Shown here: positions 41,742-49,979 of the stretch, in pieces
How the letters are laid out: each line of letters opens with the position of its first letter
Numbering within the stretch: position 1 is the first letter of the stretch
From: RGIG3013 sp045538935
GTDB taxonomy: Bacteria > Bacillota > Clostridia > Oscillospirales > Acutalibacteraceae
NCBI GenBank assembly: GCA_045538935.1
Contig: JAZQEI010000012.1
Location: 1 to 55,403, forward strand
Direction: 5' to 3'
DNA: 55,403 bases
Position numbers and translations under genes: made by a program
Notes under the pieces: generated by a model
Told to the model about the DNA's origin: nothing
The model's database searches: none
Seen by the model: the letters and a program-made list of their open reading frames with translations, nothing else

Positions 41742-42551
41742 TTATTCGCCGCTTCCTGCGACGATTTCGGTTATTTCTTGGGTTATGGCGCTTTGTCGCG
41801 CACGGTTATAATCTAACTGTAAAGAATCTATCATTTCTTGGGCGTTTTTGCCTGCTGAATCCATAGCCATTCGTCTTGCGGCAACCTCGCTAGCAAAGCT
41901 TTCTTTTACCGCCCACATTATAGCCGATGCCACATATTCTTTTGCAGCAACGTCTAAAACGGTTTTTTCATCGGGCTCAAAAACAACATCTGTTCTGCCT
42001 AAATCGACTTCTTTCAATTTCTTTATAGGCAAAACGTCGGTTATTATGGCGTTTTGGGTCATCATGGATACATACTCAGTTGAGATTATAGAAAGACTGT
42101 CAAATTCGCCGTTTACAAACTCGTTGCACAAGGTGCCTGCTAACTGGTACGCTTTGTCAAAAGAATAATCTTCCGACTCTACCGTTTGGCACTTAAAACG
42201 CTCGCAAGCGCGTTTGCCTATGGGAATAAATTCACAGTCTTTATACTGGGTTGCGAGTCTGAAAACATTTGCATTGTAGCCGCCTGCTAAACCGCGGTCA
42301 CCCGCAATAATTATAATTTTGTGTTTGCCGGTAGAGTTAATATGCATATATGCGCTTTTTTCACATTCTTTGCTTTGCGATAACACATTTATAATATTTT
42401 TGAGTGCATTTTTGTAGGTACGGCTTTTTTCCATTGCATCATTTGCACGTCTTATTTTAGAAGAGGCTACAAGCCCCATTGCCTTTGTTAAATGAAGCGT
42501 AGAGCCTACACTCTTTATTCTTGTTCGCAGAGATTTTATATCAGCTCCCAC
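41742..42551 (-). CDS. atpG: ATP synthase gamma subunit
   Basis: 269 residues. N-terminal helix IKSLRTRIKSVGSTLHLTKAM and C-terminal helix AMDSAGKNAQEMIDSLQLDYNRARQSAITQEI form the rotor shaft; DRGLAGGYNANVF marks the Rossmann-like part. It transmits rotation from the c-ring to the catalytic sites. Usual size is about 285-295, so the middle is slightly short. The gene lies 4 bases upstream of atpD. Confidence 0.96.
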   Translation of the reverse strand: MGADIKSLRTRIKSVGSTLHLTKAMGLVASSKIRRANDAMEKSRTYKNALKNIINVLSQSKECEKSAYMHINSTGKHKIIIIAGDRGLAGGYNANVFRLATQYKDCEFIPIGKRACERFKCQTVESEDYSFDKAYQLAGTLCNEFVNGEFDSLSIISTEYVSMMTQNAIITDVLPIKKLKEVDLGRTDVVFEPDEKTVLDVAAKEYVASAIMWAVKESFASEVAARRMAMDSAGKNAQEMIDSLQLDYNRARQSAITQEITEIVAGSGE

Positions 42552-42557
42552 TTAAAT

Positions 42558-44051
42558 TCACCTCTGCATTCCGCCTAATGCGGACTTTAGCGACTGAATA
42601 TCCTCATCTTCAAAATAACCACTTTCAAAACGTACTAATAAATCGTTATATTCAGCCTCTAATTTGTTATAAAGCTCGGCCTCGTACTTTTTAACATCAC
42701 TAACTGCTACGTTATCAAGATATCCGTTAATAACTGCGTAGATTATAGCAACCTGACAACCTGCTCTAACAGGGGTATTTCTGCCTTGCTTTAAAACCTC
42801 AACAATTCTCTCACCCAAGGCAAGACGAGCCTTTGTGTCGGCATCTAAATCGCTGCCAAACTGAGCAAACGACTGAAGTTCGCGGTACTGAGAATATAAA
42901 AGTTTAAGCTCACCCGATACCTTTTTCATAGCCTTAAGCTGTGCACTACCGCCAACACGGCTAACCGAAATACCGGGGTTTATAGCCGGCATTATACCCG
43001 AGTGGAAAAGTTCGGTTTCGAGGAATATTTGTCCGTCGGTAATAGAAATAACGTTGGTTGGTATATAAGCCGAAACGTCGCCTGCTTGGGTTTCTATTAT
43101 GGGTAGAGCAGTTATGGAGCCGCCACCGAATTCATCGGCAACACAAGCGGCACGCTCTAATAAGCGTGAGTGCAAATAGAAAACATCACCCGGATATGCT
43201 TCTCTGCCGGGGGGTCTTCTAATAAGCAATGATAGTGCGCGGTATGCAACTGCGTGCTTGCTTAAATCATCATAAATAATAAGCACGTCTTTGCCTTGCT
43301 CTCTAAAATATTCAGCCATAGCACAGCCCGAATAGGGGGCAATGTACTGAAGCGGAGCGCTTTCTGATGCAGAAGCAGAAACTATAATAGAATACTCCAT
43401 AGCGCCGCTTTGCTCTAATCTGTTTTGAATTTGGGCAACAGATGTATTTTTTTGTCCAATGGCAACATAAATACAAATAACGTCTTTGCCCTTTTGGTTA
43501 ATAATTGTATCAATAGCAATTTGTGTTTTACCTGTTTGGCGGTCACCTATAATAAGTTCGCGCTGGCCGCGGCCGATAGGAATCATACTGTCTATTGCCT
43601 TAATACCTGTTTGAAGCGGTACAGCCACGCTTTTACGCTCAATAATTCCAAGAGCTTGCGCTTCGGTTGGTCTAAACTCGGTGCAGCCTGTAGGACCCTT
43701 AGAGTCAATAGGCTCGCCCAGTGCATTTACAACTCTGCCAAGCAAACCTTCGCCTACCGGTACCGATAATACCTTACCGGTACGTTTAACGGTTGTGCCC
43801 TCACGTATAGAGTTGGTGTCTGATAAAACCGCCACCGAAACTGTTTCGGTTTCTAGGTTTTGCGCTAAACCAACACTGCCATCTTCAAATTCTAAAAGCT
43901 CACCGGCCATACAGTTTTTAAGACCGTAAACTCTGGCAATGCCATCACCTACAAGAATAACTGTACCGGTTTCGTTCATTTCTATTTTAGACTCGTAGTT
44001 TTTAATTTGCTCTTTTATAATACCGCTTATTTCTTCGGGTCTTAAATTCAT
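42558..44051 (-). CDS. atpA: ATP synthase alpha subunit
   Basis: 497 residues with Walker A GDRQTGKTQIA, the Walker B-like DVLIIYDDLSKHA, and PAINPGISVSRVGGSAQ near residue 365. N-terminal beta-barrel and C-terminal helical bundle are complete. It forms the non-catalytic nucleotide sites. It overlaps atpH by 4 bases and precedes atpG by 6. Confidence 0.98.
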   Translation of the reverse strand: MNLRPEEISGIIKEQIKNYESKIEMNETGTVILVGDGIARVYGLKNCMAGELLEFEDGSVGLAQNLETETVSVAVLSDTNSIREGTTVKRTGKVLSVPVGEGLLGRVVNALGEPIDSKGPTGCTEFRPTEAQALGIIERKSVAVPLQTGIKAIDSMIPIGRGQRELIIGDRQTGKTQIAIDTIINQKGKDVICIYVAIGQKNTSVAQIQNRLEQSGAMEYSIIVSASASESAPLQYIAPYSGCAMAEYFREQGKDVLIIYDDLSKHAVAYRALSLLIRRPPGREAYPGDVFYLHSRLLERAACVADEFGGGSITALPIIETQAGDVSAYIPTNVISITDGQIFLETELFHSGIMPAINPGISVSRVGGSAQLKAMKKVSGELKLLYSQYRELQSFAQFGSDLDADTKARLALGERIVEVLKQGRNTPVRAGCQVAIIYAVINGYLDNVAVSDVKKYEAELYNKLEAEYNDLLVRFESGYFEDEDIQSLKSALGGMQR

Positions 44052-44584
44052 TGGTTAATCACTTCCTTAATGCTCTTTAAACGGTGTTTAAGGCTGGAAT
44101 CTATAATTTTGCCGTCTACCTTTACGGTAACACCGCCCAGAAGGGATTTATCTAAACTGCACGATATATTAACCTTGCAGCCGTAAAGTTTTTCGAGTTT
44201 TTGGGTTAGCCGTTGCTTTTGAGTGTCGTTTAATTCAACAGCGCTTGTAACCTCTGCCGATATTATGCGGTTTGCCTCTTTATAAAGCTGGTCGAACTCA
44301 GCAACTGTTTCTTTAAAACTTGTTATATGACCCTTTTCGCATAAAAGACATAAAAAGTTTAAAACATTTTTCGGAACATTTTCTGAAAATGCCGATTTTA
44401 TAGCGGAAACACGCTCACTTATTAAAATGCTCGGATACGATAAAAACTCTAAATACTTTGGGTTTTGTATTATAATCTCTTTAACGCTTTTAAGCGCAGA
44501 CAAATAAAGCTCTGTGCTGTTTTCTTCGCAAGACAAAGCAAACAAAGCCTGTGCATATTCCTTACTTGCCGTCATCTGCATCAC
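44048..44584 (-). CDS. atpH: ATP synthase delta subunit
   Basis: 178 residues, matching OSCP/delta: EYAQALFALSCEENSTE at the start and the C-terminal SCSLDKSLLGGVTVKVDGKIIDSSLKHRL, the family's most conserved block. It links F1 to the peripheral stalk b subunits. It overlaps atpF by 23 bases, and the ATG of the second Met is also possible. Operon order is standard. Confidence 0.95.
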   Translation of the reverse strand: MMQMTASKEYAQALFALSCEENSTELYLSALKSVKEIIIQNPKYLEFLSYPSILISERVSAIKSAFSENVPKNVLNFLCLLCEKGHITSFKETVAEFDQLYKEANRIISAEVTSAVELNDTQKQRLTQKLEKLYGCKVNISCSLDKSLLGGVTVKVDGKIIDSSLKHRLKSIKEVINQ

Positions 44585-45074
44585 CTATACTGTCGATAAA
44601 CGAGTCAATAAGCTGTTTGTGGTCGTCTTTGTTAATTTCACGGCCAAGCAGTTGTTCGGATATTGCATAAGAAACATCTACTATTTCACGCTTAATATCG
44701 TCTTGTGCCTTCTTCTTTTCAAGCTCGGCATTAGCCTTTGCCTGATGAATAATGCTATCGGCCTCACTTTTTGCGTCTGCAACAATTCTTTCTTTTGCAC
44801 TACGTGCGGTTTCGGTTGCGTCGTCTATAATGTTTTGAGCGTCAATATCTGCCGTAGACATTTTTTCTTCCCAAGTAGCCTTTGCTAAATTTGCGTCATA
44901 AAGGGCAGAATCTGCCTTGTTGTACTGTTCATCTACAGCATCTTGACGCTCTTTTAACACCTTTTTTACGGGTTTAAACAAAAACTTTTTAAGAATAAGA
45001 AAAAGAATTAAAAGGTTGCAGAGCGAAATTAGTACCTGCCAAATATTAAGAGATATTACCTCTAATGATTGCAT
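44562..45074 (-). CDS. atpF: ATP synthase b subunit
   Basis: 170 residues. One N-terminal membrane helix (LISLCNLLILFLILKKFLF) is followed by a long charged helix (residues 30-150) that dimerises as the peripheral stalk. RQDAVDEQYNKAD is typical. It lies 28 bases downstream of atpE. Length and position are usual. Confidence 0.96.
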   Translation of the reverse strand: MQSLEVISLNIWQVLISLCNLLILFLILKKFLFKPVKKVLKERQDAVDEQYNKADSALYDANLAKATWEEKMSTADIDAQNIIDDATETARSAKERIVADAKSEADSIIHQAKANAELEKKKAQDDIKREIVDVSYAISEQLLGREINKDDHKQLIDSFIDSIGDADDGK

Positions 45075-45102
45075 ATCTATTCACTCCAAATAATAGCCTA
45101 AA

Positions 45103-45384
45103 TTACTTTAATGAATTTAGAAGAATGTTAACAAATTGCTTAGGAGCAACGAATATAAGCAAAATAGCAATAACCAAAGCATAAAGACCCGTTGTTTCTG
45201 CAATAGCACAACCCATAAGTAGAGTAGATGTAACATCACTTTTGCTCTCGGGCTGACGAGCAATAGCCTCACAAGCCTTAGAAACAGCGTTACCTTCACC
45301 AATACCAGGGCCTATACCGGCTACCATAGCTACGCCTGCGCCTAAAGCGCAACAACCTAAAATAATACCAATTGCAAGTTCCAT
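45103..45384 (-). CDS. atpE: ATP synthase c subunit, two-carboxylate Na+-type
   Basis: 93 residues forming two membrane helices with the loop ARQPES. Helix 2 has the ion-binding Glu63 followed by Thr64 and Thr65, with Tyr68. Helix 1 has Glu30 in GIGEG, where Na+-type rings of Ilyobacter have Gln. The E...ETT..Y pattern matches the two-carboxylate Na+ site known from Fusobacterium. It should form a rotor ring coupled to Na+, or to H+ at low Na+. The start has a strong GGAGG site. Confidence 0.96.
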   Translation of the reverse strand: MELAIGIILGCCALGAGVAMVAGIGPGIGEGNAVSKACEAIARQPESKSDVTSTLLMGCAIAETTGLYALVIAILLIFVAPKQFVNILLNSLK

Positions 45385-45386
45385 TT

Positions 45387-46292
45387 TTAATTACCTCCGA
45401 TTGATTTTTGTTTTTTCTTGTTTTTTCTTTTAAAATATTCTTCAGCCGGGAAACCACCCGAAACATAAAGCATAGTAAGCATTGCAAATATAAATGCCTG
45501 CAAGCAACCGCTGAATATATCAAAATAAACCGACAGTACCGCAGGAATACCTATTTGCAAGAATGGGAATTCACCAAAAATTCCGGGCAACCAACCCAAA
45601 ACCATATTAGATAGTCCCGAAAGACCGTTTGCCAGTAAAACCGAAATTACCAAACCCGATAAAACGTTACCGTAATGACGAAATGCCATTGAAACCGGTG
45701 TTGCAACCTCGCCAATAACGTTAAGCGGTGTTAAAAGCACGGGACTGCAAAGCGTTTTAACGTAGTATATTGGACCGCACTTTAACTTGTAATAGGTTAT
45801 AAGAATAAATACAAGTAATGCCCAACCGCCTACAACGTTAATATCTGATGTGGGCGGGTAAAGGCCCAAAAGCGATATTAAACTCGAAAATACCGAAAGA
45901 CCCATCATTGCGGCAATAAAGGGAGCATAGCCTTTAAAATGCTCGCCCATATTAGAGTTTACCAAGCTTTGAGCTTTTTCGACAATAAATTCGGCAAAGT
46001 GTTGGCGAACTGATATCTTACCTTTTGCCTTAAGGCCGTGGGTTAAAAATAAGCATAGGCCCATTATTGTTATGGCAACCAACCACGAGTTTATTTGTGA
46101 TTCGGTGATAACTAGGGGCTGAATTGGAAAATCTATTGTAAAGAAAATTCTGGCGCCCGTAATTTCAATACCTTCGCTCAGCGGCTTTGTTATAGTGTTT
46201 AAAACTATGCCAAACACTAGCGGAACAAAAATAAGGCAAAGATAAAAAATATCTGTCAGCTTAAAAAGGAATTTATTTTTTGCCACTAACAT
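45387..46292 (-). CDS. atpB: ATP synthase a subunit
   Basis: 301 residues with six membrane segments. The key Arg lies in the AFRHYGNVLSGLVI stretch (N-x-x-R variant: MAFRHYGN), and the C-terminal helix carries ILSVYFDIFSGCLQAFIFAML. The length exceeds the usual 220-270 because of an extra N-terminal stretch containing one hydrophobic segment and a short extracellular loop. It forms the ion half-channels next to the c-ring. It ends 2 bases before the atpE start. Confidence 0.95.
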   Translation of the reverse strand: MLVAKNKFLFKLTDIFYLCLIFVPLVFGIVLNTITKPLSEGIEITGARIFFTIDFPIQPLVITESQINSWLVAITIMGLCLFLTHGLKAKGKISVRQHFAEFIVEKAQSLVNSNMGEHFKGYAPFIAAMMGLSVFSSLISLLGLYPPTSDINVVGGWALLVFILITYYKLKCGPIYYVKTLCSPVLLTPLNVIGEVATPVSMAFRHYGNVLSGLVISVLLANGLSGLSNMVLGWLPGIFGEFPFLQIGIPAVLSVYFDIFSGCLQAFIFAMLTMLYVSGGFPAEEYFKRKNKKKQKSIGGN

Positions 46293-46690
46293 TCCTCCTT
46301 AGTTTTATTTTTCTTTCTTTCTATTATGGTTCTTATTGTTATCCAAATACGTGGGAACAAAAGGGGAATAAGCACGGCGTAAATGTTAAATGCCTTAACT
46401 AAAACACCAACAAGCGCTAAAAGAAAAATCATAAACATTCTTGCGGATTGCGAAGTCTTTATAAGGTTTTGCGCCTGCTTTTTTTCTTTTTCAAGTGCTT
46501 TTTGTACCGTTATTCCCATAAGGAAGAAATTAAGTACACTAATAAAAATTCCCCAAAGATTTCCAAGCAAAACGGTATAGTCCCAAAATTTTAAAATTAA
46601 GAAAACCGATTGCATTAAAGCGCTTAAAATAAACGAACTTAGTGCAACATAAGCGGTCTCTTTTTTTACGGTTTTATCGACCTTTAGCAT
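46286..46690 (-). CDS. AtpI-like small membrane protein
   Basis: 134 residues with four hydrophobic segments (AYVALSSFILSALMQSVFLI, VLLGNLWGIFISVLNFFLMG and two further on). Position at the head of the atp operon and size match the AtpI/subunit I group, thought to help c-ring assembly. Sequence similarity is weak, so this rests on context. A TTG eight codons upstream is in frame, but the ATG is better spaced from AAAGGA. It overlaps atpB by 7 bases. Confidence 0.75.
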   Translation of the reverse strand: MLKVDKTVKKETAYVALSSFILSALMQSVFLILKFWDYTVLLGNLWGIFISVLNFFLMGITVQKALEKEKKQAQNLIKTSQSARMFMIFLLALVGVLVKAFNIYAVLIPLLFPRIWITIRTIIERKKNKTKEEC

Positions 46691-46733
46691 TTTGGCTTGT
46701 CCTTTCTTTAGCAAAATAATTATATACTAGAAT

Positions 46734-46762
46734 ATTTTATCACAAAAAACAAAACAGTACAA
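46734..46762 (-). promoter_or_regulatory. Promoter of the ATP synthase operon
   Basis: Minus strand TTGTAC, 17 bases, TAAAAT with a TGA extended -10, upstream of the atpI-like gene. Confidence 0.65.
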
Positions 46763-46791
46763 TAGTATTTTTGCAAGTTTACAAAAATTTA

Positions 46792-47754
46792 TTATTTGCT
46801 GTTTAAGGTACAGCCCGGATAATAGTGAGCTAAAATTTGCTTGTAGGTATTTCCCTTTAAAGCCATACAGTTTGCGCCGTACTGGCTCATGCCTACTCCG
46901 TGGCCGTAGCCGTAAACGGTAAAGGTAAATGTATTATCGGCAAAGGAAACATAAAAGTTAGAGCTTCTAAGATTTAGTGCCTTTCTTATGTCGGTGCCTT
47001 TTAGTGTAGAACCTGCAACATTACAGCTTAATACCAAACCCGACGAAGTGGTAGAAATATCTTTAAACCAGTTAGTATAATCTTTGTTAGATGTACACAA
47101 ATTTTGCAGAGCGGTTTCTACCTCTTCGGCACTAAGGGTTACAACACTTACATAACCGTCAGACATTAGGTCTAAGCGGCTTTCTACACTTTGCAAATAT
47201 GGGTAATCTTGTCCCCAAACGTCCTTTGCAGAATTTGTATTTCCCGAAGAAATCGAGTGATATACCGTAAGCGCCGGAGCATTGTTATAGCTTAAAAACT
47301 CACCCAAAACCTCTTCAACATTTTGTTTTATCGGCGCAATGTATTGTTCATAATTTTCTCCGTATTTTTCTTTTGCCTTAATTTCGCTTATGTAGGCTTG
47401 GTCGGTGCCAGGGGCGGTGGTAACATCGTAAGGGTTGGGGCTAAGAGAATTTTGTCTTAAATGTCTTTTGTGGGATGCATAGGTGTAGGCGGCAACGGCT
47501 TGCGCTTTTAAAGCTTCAGGCTCAAAAGAAGATGACATTTCGGCACAAACAACGCCTGTTATGTAATCTTTGGCACTTAAAGTAATCACTTCGTTGGTTT
47601 GGGCATCTAGCACCAAAAAGGTGTCGGTTTGTGTGTCTAATATGGGCTGTTGATTGTTTAGGTTGGGGCTTTGAGGGTGCTCTACGGCAAGTAATGGCAG
47701 CAATAACATTCCTATGCAAAGCACCAAAGCAATTATAAAATAAGCGTTTTTCAT
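46792..47754 (-). CDS. spoIID: SpoIID/LytB-type peptidoglycan hydrolase
   Basis: 320 residues: one N-terminal membrane anchor (YFIIALVLCIGMLLLPLLA), then the SpoIID domain with GVVCAEMSSSFEPEALKAQAVAAYTYA and the closing YGYGHGVGMSQYGANCMA and YKQILAHYYPGC. SpoIID is a lytic transglycosylase acting with SpoIIM/SpoIIP in engulfment during sporulation. Its catalytic Glu lies in the AEMSSSF block. The gene marks the organism as a spore former or recent descendant of one. It has its own start with GGAAG. Confidence 0.92.
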   Translation of the reverse strand: MKNAYFIIALVLCIGMLLLPLLAVEHPQSPNLNNQQPILDTQTDTFLVLDAQTNEVITLSAKDYITGVVCAEMSSSFEPEALKAQAVAAYTYASHKRHLRQNSLSPNPYDVTTAPGTDQAYISEIKAKEKYGENYEQYIAPIKQNVEEVLGEFLSYNNAPALTVYHSISSGNTNSAKDVWGQDYPYLQSVESRLDLMSDGYVSVVTLSAEEVETALQNLCTSNKDYTNWFKDISTTSSGLVLSCNVAGSTLKGTDIRKALNLRSSNFYVSFADNTFTFTVYGYGHGVGMSQYGANCMALKGNTYKQILAHYYPGCTLNSK

Positions 47755-47775
47755 ATTAAGTCTTCCTTTCTTTTC

Positions 47776-47804
47776 TTGACTTTTATTTTTAAGGTGTATA
47801 AAAT
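47776..47804 (+). promoter_or_regulatory. Promoter of the mnmE-mnmG-rsmG unit
   Basis: TTGACT, 17 bases, TAAAAT, in the gap divergent from spoIID. Confidence 0.7.
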
Positions 47805-47847
47805 ATAGTATGTTTATATATATAAAATAATTACGGAGGTTTTTTTC

Positions 47848-48615
47848 TTGAATCGAAATCGCCTTGTTTTGTTCACCTTAATAGCCGTGCTTGTAGGTGT
47901 TATAAGCCGCTGCTTTCAACTTTTTTGTATGACCGAAGCTAATACGGGCTTTATACTAAAACAATATTCTGCATTTGGTTTGGCTATAACAATTTTTATA
48001 TTTGTTTTAATTTTAAGCGTTTGTCTTGCAGCATCTCTTATAAAAATAAAGGGATTAAAGAGCGGCGTATCGTATCCGCTTATAGCGGCGTCAATTTTGG
48101 CCGCCGTAGCTCTTATTTTAGAGCCGATAACTTTAAATTACTATAAGACATTACCTTTATCGGTAAGAGCGGTATGTGTAGTACTATCTGTACTCTCGAC
48201 TGTGGTGATGGTGTTGTTTGCATTAAGTAAAACCGGAAAATTTAAGTTTAACGGTGTATATCTTTGTGTGCTTGTTTTCTGCCAATTTATGCGACTTGTT
48301 TTAACATTTATGGCAACAAGCAAAATTGTTACTGTTAACGATAATGTATATGAGCTTGGCTTTTTATGTGCAGCAGTAATGTTTTTGGTGTATTTTGCTC
48401 AGTGCCAAACAAACAGCGGTAACGAGAAAACTCCTACCAAAATGCTTGTAACAGGTCTTTGCGCCGGCTCTTTTGCATTGGTTTCGGCATTGCCTAAAAT
48501 TATTACGCTTGTTGTGGGCAGAACAGACCTTTTTTATAACGGCACAACAAGTGCTGTTACTAATATTGCGCTTGGAATATATATATTCTTTGCGGCGCTA
48601 GAGGTGGAAGAATGA
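47848..48615 (+). CDS. Unknown integral membrane protein
   Basis: 255 residues with about seven hydrophobic segments evenly spaced, and a short polar tail. I do not recognise the family. The start is a TTG 8 bases after a strong GGAGG site; no ATG fits. It overlaps mnmE by four bases (ATGA), so translation is coupled. In many Firmicutes the gene before mnmE is jag, of which there is no sign. The protein may be unrelated to tRNA modification and simply share the promoter. Confidence 0.75.
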   Translation: MNRNRLVLFTLIAVLVGVISRCFQLFCMTEANTGFILKQYSAFGLAITIFIFVLILSVCLAASLIKIKGLKSGVSYPLIAASILAAVALILEPITLNYYKTLPLSVRAVCVVLSVLSTVVMVLFALSKTGKFKFNGVYLCVLVFCQFMRLVLTFMATSKIVTVNDNVYELGFLCAAVMFLVYFAQCQTNSGNEKTPTKMLVTGLCAGSFALVSALPKIITLVVGRTDLFYNGTTSAVTNIALGIYIFFAALEVEE

Positions 48616-49967
48616 AAACCATAGCGGCAATTATAACTCCCTTAGGGTTAGGCGGCATAGGTACGGTAAGAATATCGGGCCCAGATGCTTTTGCCATAGC
48701 CGATAGAGTTTTTAAAAACAAAAACGGTAAAAAAATAATAGATGCAAAAGGCTATACCGCCTTGTTTGGCAAAACTTATAATAACGATTCTTTGGTTGAC
48801 GAAACGGTAGCTCTTGTTTTTAGAGAGCCTAAAAGCTTTACGGGTGAAGATAGCGTAGAACTCTCGGTACACGGCGGAAGTTTTGTTGTAAAAGAGCTTT
48901 TAGACGCAGTTTTAAATGCGGGAGCTCGCCTTGCTGAGCCCGGTGAGTTTACAAAGCGCGCCTTTTTGAACGGAAAACTAGATTTAACTCAGGCCGAAAG
49001 TGTTATGGGAATAATAACGGCCAACTCGCACCAAGACCTTAAAATGCAGCAAAACTTAAAAGAGGGTGCGGTATCTAAAAAAATAGGCGATATAAAAAAG
49101 GAACTTATACTTCTTGCCGCAAATATTGCCGCATTTAGTGATTATCCCGACGAAGACCTACCTGAAACCAGAATTGAAAATTTAGAGGGTCAGCTTAGTT
49201 TAGTAAAAAATGAACTTCAAAAATTAATTGATAACTACAATGCCGGAGCGGTGTTAAAAGAGGGTATAAAAACCGTTATTGCGGGCAAGCCAAATGTTGG
49301 TAAATCCACACTAATGAACATGCTTTCTGGCTATGAGCGCTCTATTGTTACTGATATTCCCGGTACCACTCGTGATGTTATTGAGCAAACCGTAATGCTA
49401 GGCCAAATACCCCTAAAACTTTACGATACTGCGGGTATACATGAGTCTGACGACACTGTAGAAAATGTTGGCATTAAAAGAGCTAAAGAGTGCATAGATT
49501 CCGCTCAGCTTGTTTTGGCAGTTTTCGACGGTTCAAAGCCATTAGAGCAAGAAGACAAAGAGCTTTTAAACTCTTTAAAAGATGTTTCGGTAATAGCAAT
49601 AATAAATAAAACCGATATAGGCTTTGTGTTAGATCAAAATGATTTTAGCGAATTTGAGTGTGTTAAAATCTCGGCAAAGCAAAACGACGGTTATGACCGA
49701 CTGGTAAAAGCAGTAGCAAAAATCAGCGGAACAGATAAACTTAACCCCGACAGTATTGTTCTTGGTACTTTACGTCAAAAAGAATGCGCACAAAATGCAT
49801 TGCAAAGTATAAATCTTGCACTAGACACTCTAAATAGCGGTTTTACTATAGATGCCGTAGGCGTGTGCATAGACGAAGCGCTTGAATATATGCTTACTCT
49901 TACGGGGGAACGTGTTACAAACGAGGTTACCAACGAAGTATTCCGACGTTTTTGTGTTGGAAAGTAA
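48612..49967 (+). CDS. mnmE: tRNA modification GTPase MnmE
   Basis: 451 residues. N-terminal tetrahydrofolate-binding part (IAAIITPLGLGGIGTVRISG), then a G domain with GKPNVGKSTLMN, DTAGIHE and NKTD, and the C-terminal FCVGK with the catalytic Cys. With MnmG it makes the cmnm5 group on wobble uridine. The start ATG is within the overlap with the upstream membrane gene. mnmG follows after 12 bases. Confidence 0.98.
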   Translation: MKTIAAIITPLGLGGIGTVRISGPDAFAIADRVFKNKNGKKIIDAKGYTALFGKTYNNDSLVDETVALVFREPKSFTGEDSVELSVHGGSFVVKELLDAVLNAGARLAEPGEFTKRAFLNGKLDLTQAESVMGIITANSHQDLKMQQNLKEGAVSKKIGDIKKELILLAANIAAFSDYPDEDLPETRIENLEGQLSLVKNELQKLIDNYNAGAVLKEGIKTVIAGKPNVGKSTLMNMLSGYERSIVTDIPGTTRDVIEQTVMLGQIPLKLYDTAGIHESDDTVENVGIKRAKECIDSAQLVLAVFDGSKPLEQEDKELLNSLKDVSVIAIINKTDIGFVLDQNDFSEFECVKISAKQNDGYDRLVKAVAKISGTDKLNPDSIVLGTLRQKECAQNALQSINLALDTLNSGFTIDAVGVCIDEALEYMLTLTGERVTNEVTNEVFRRFCVGK

Positions 49968-49979
49968 AGGAAATTGTTT

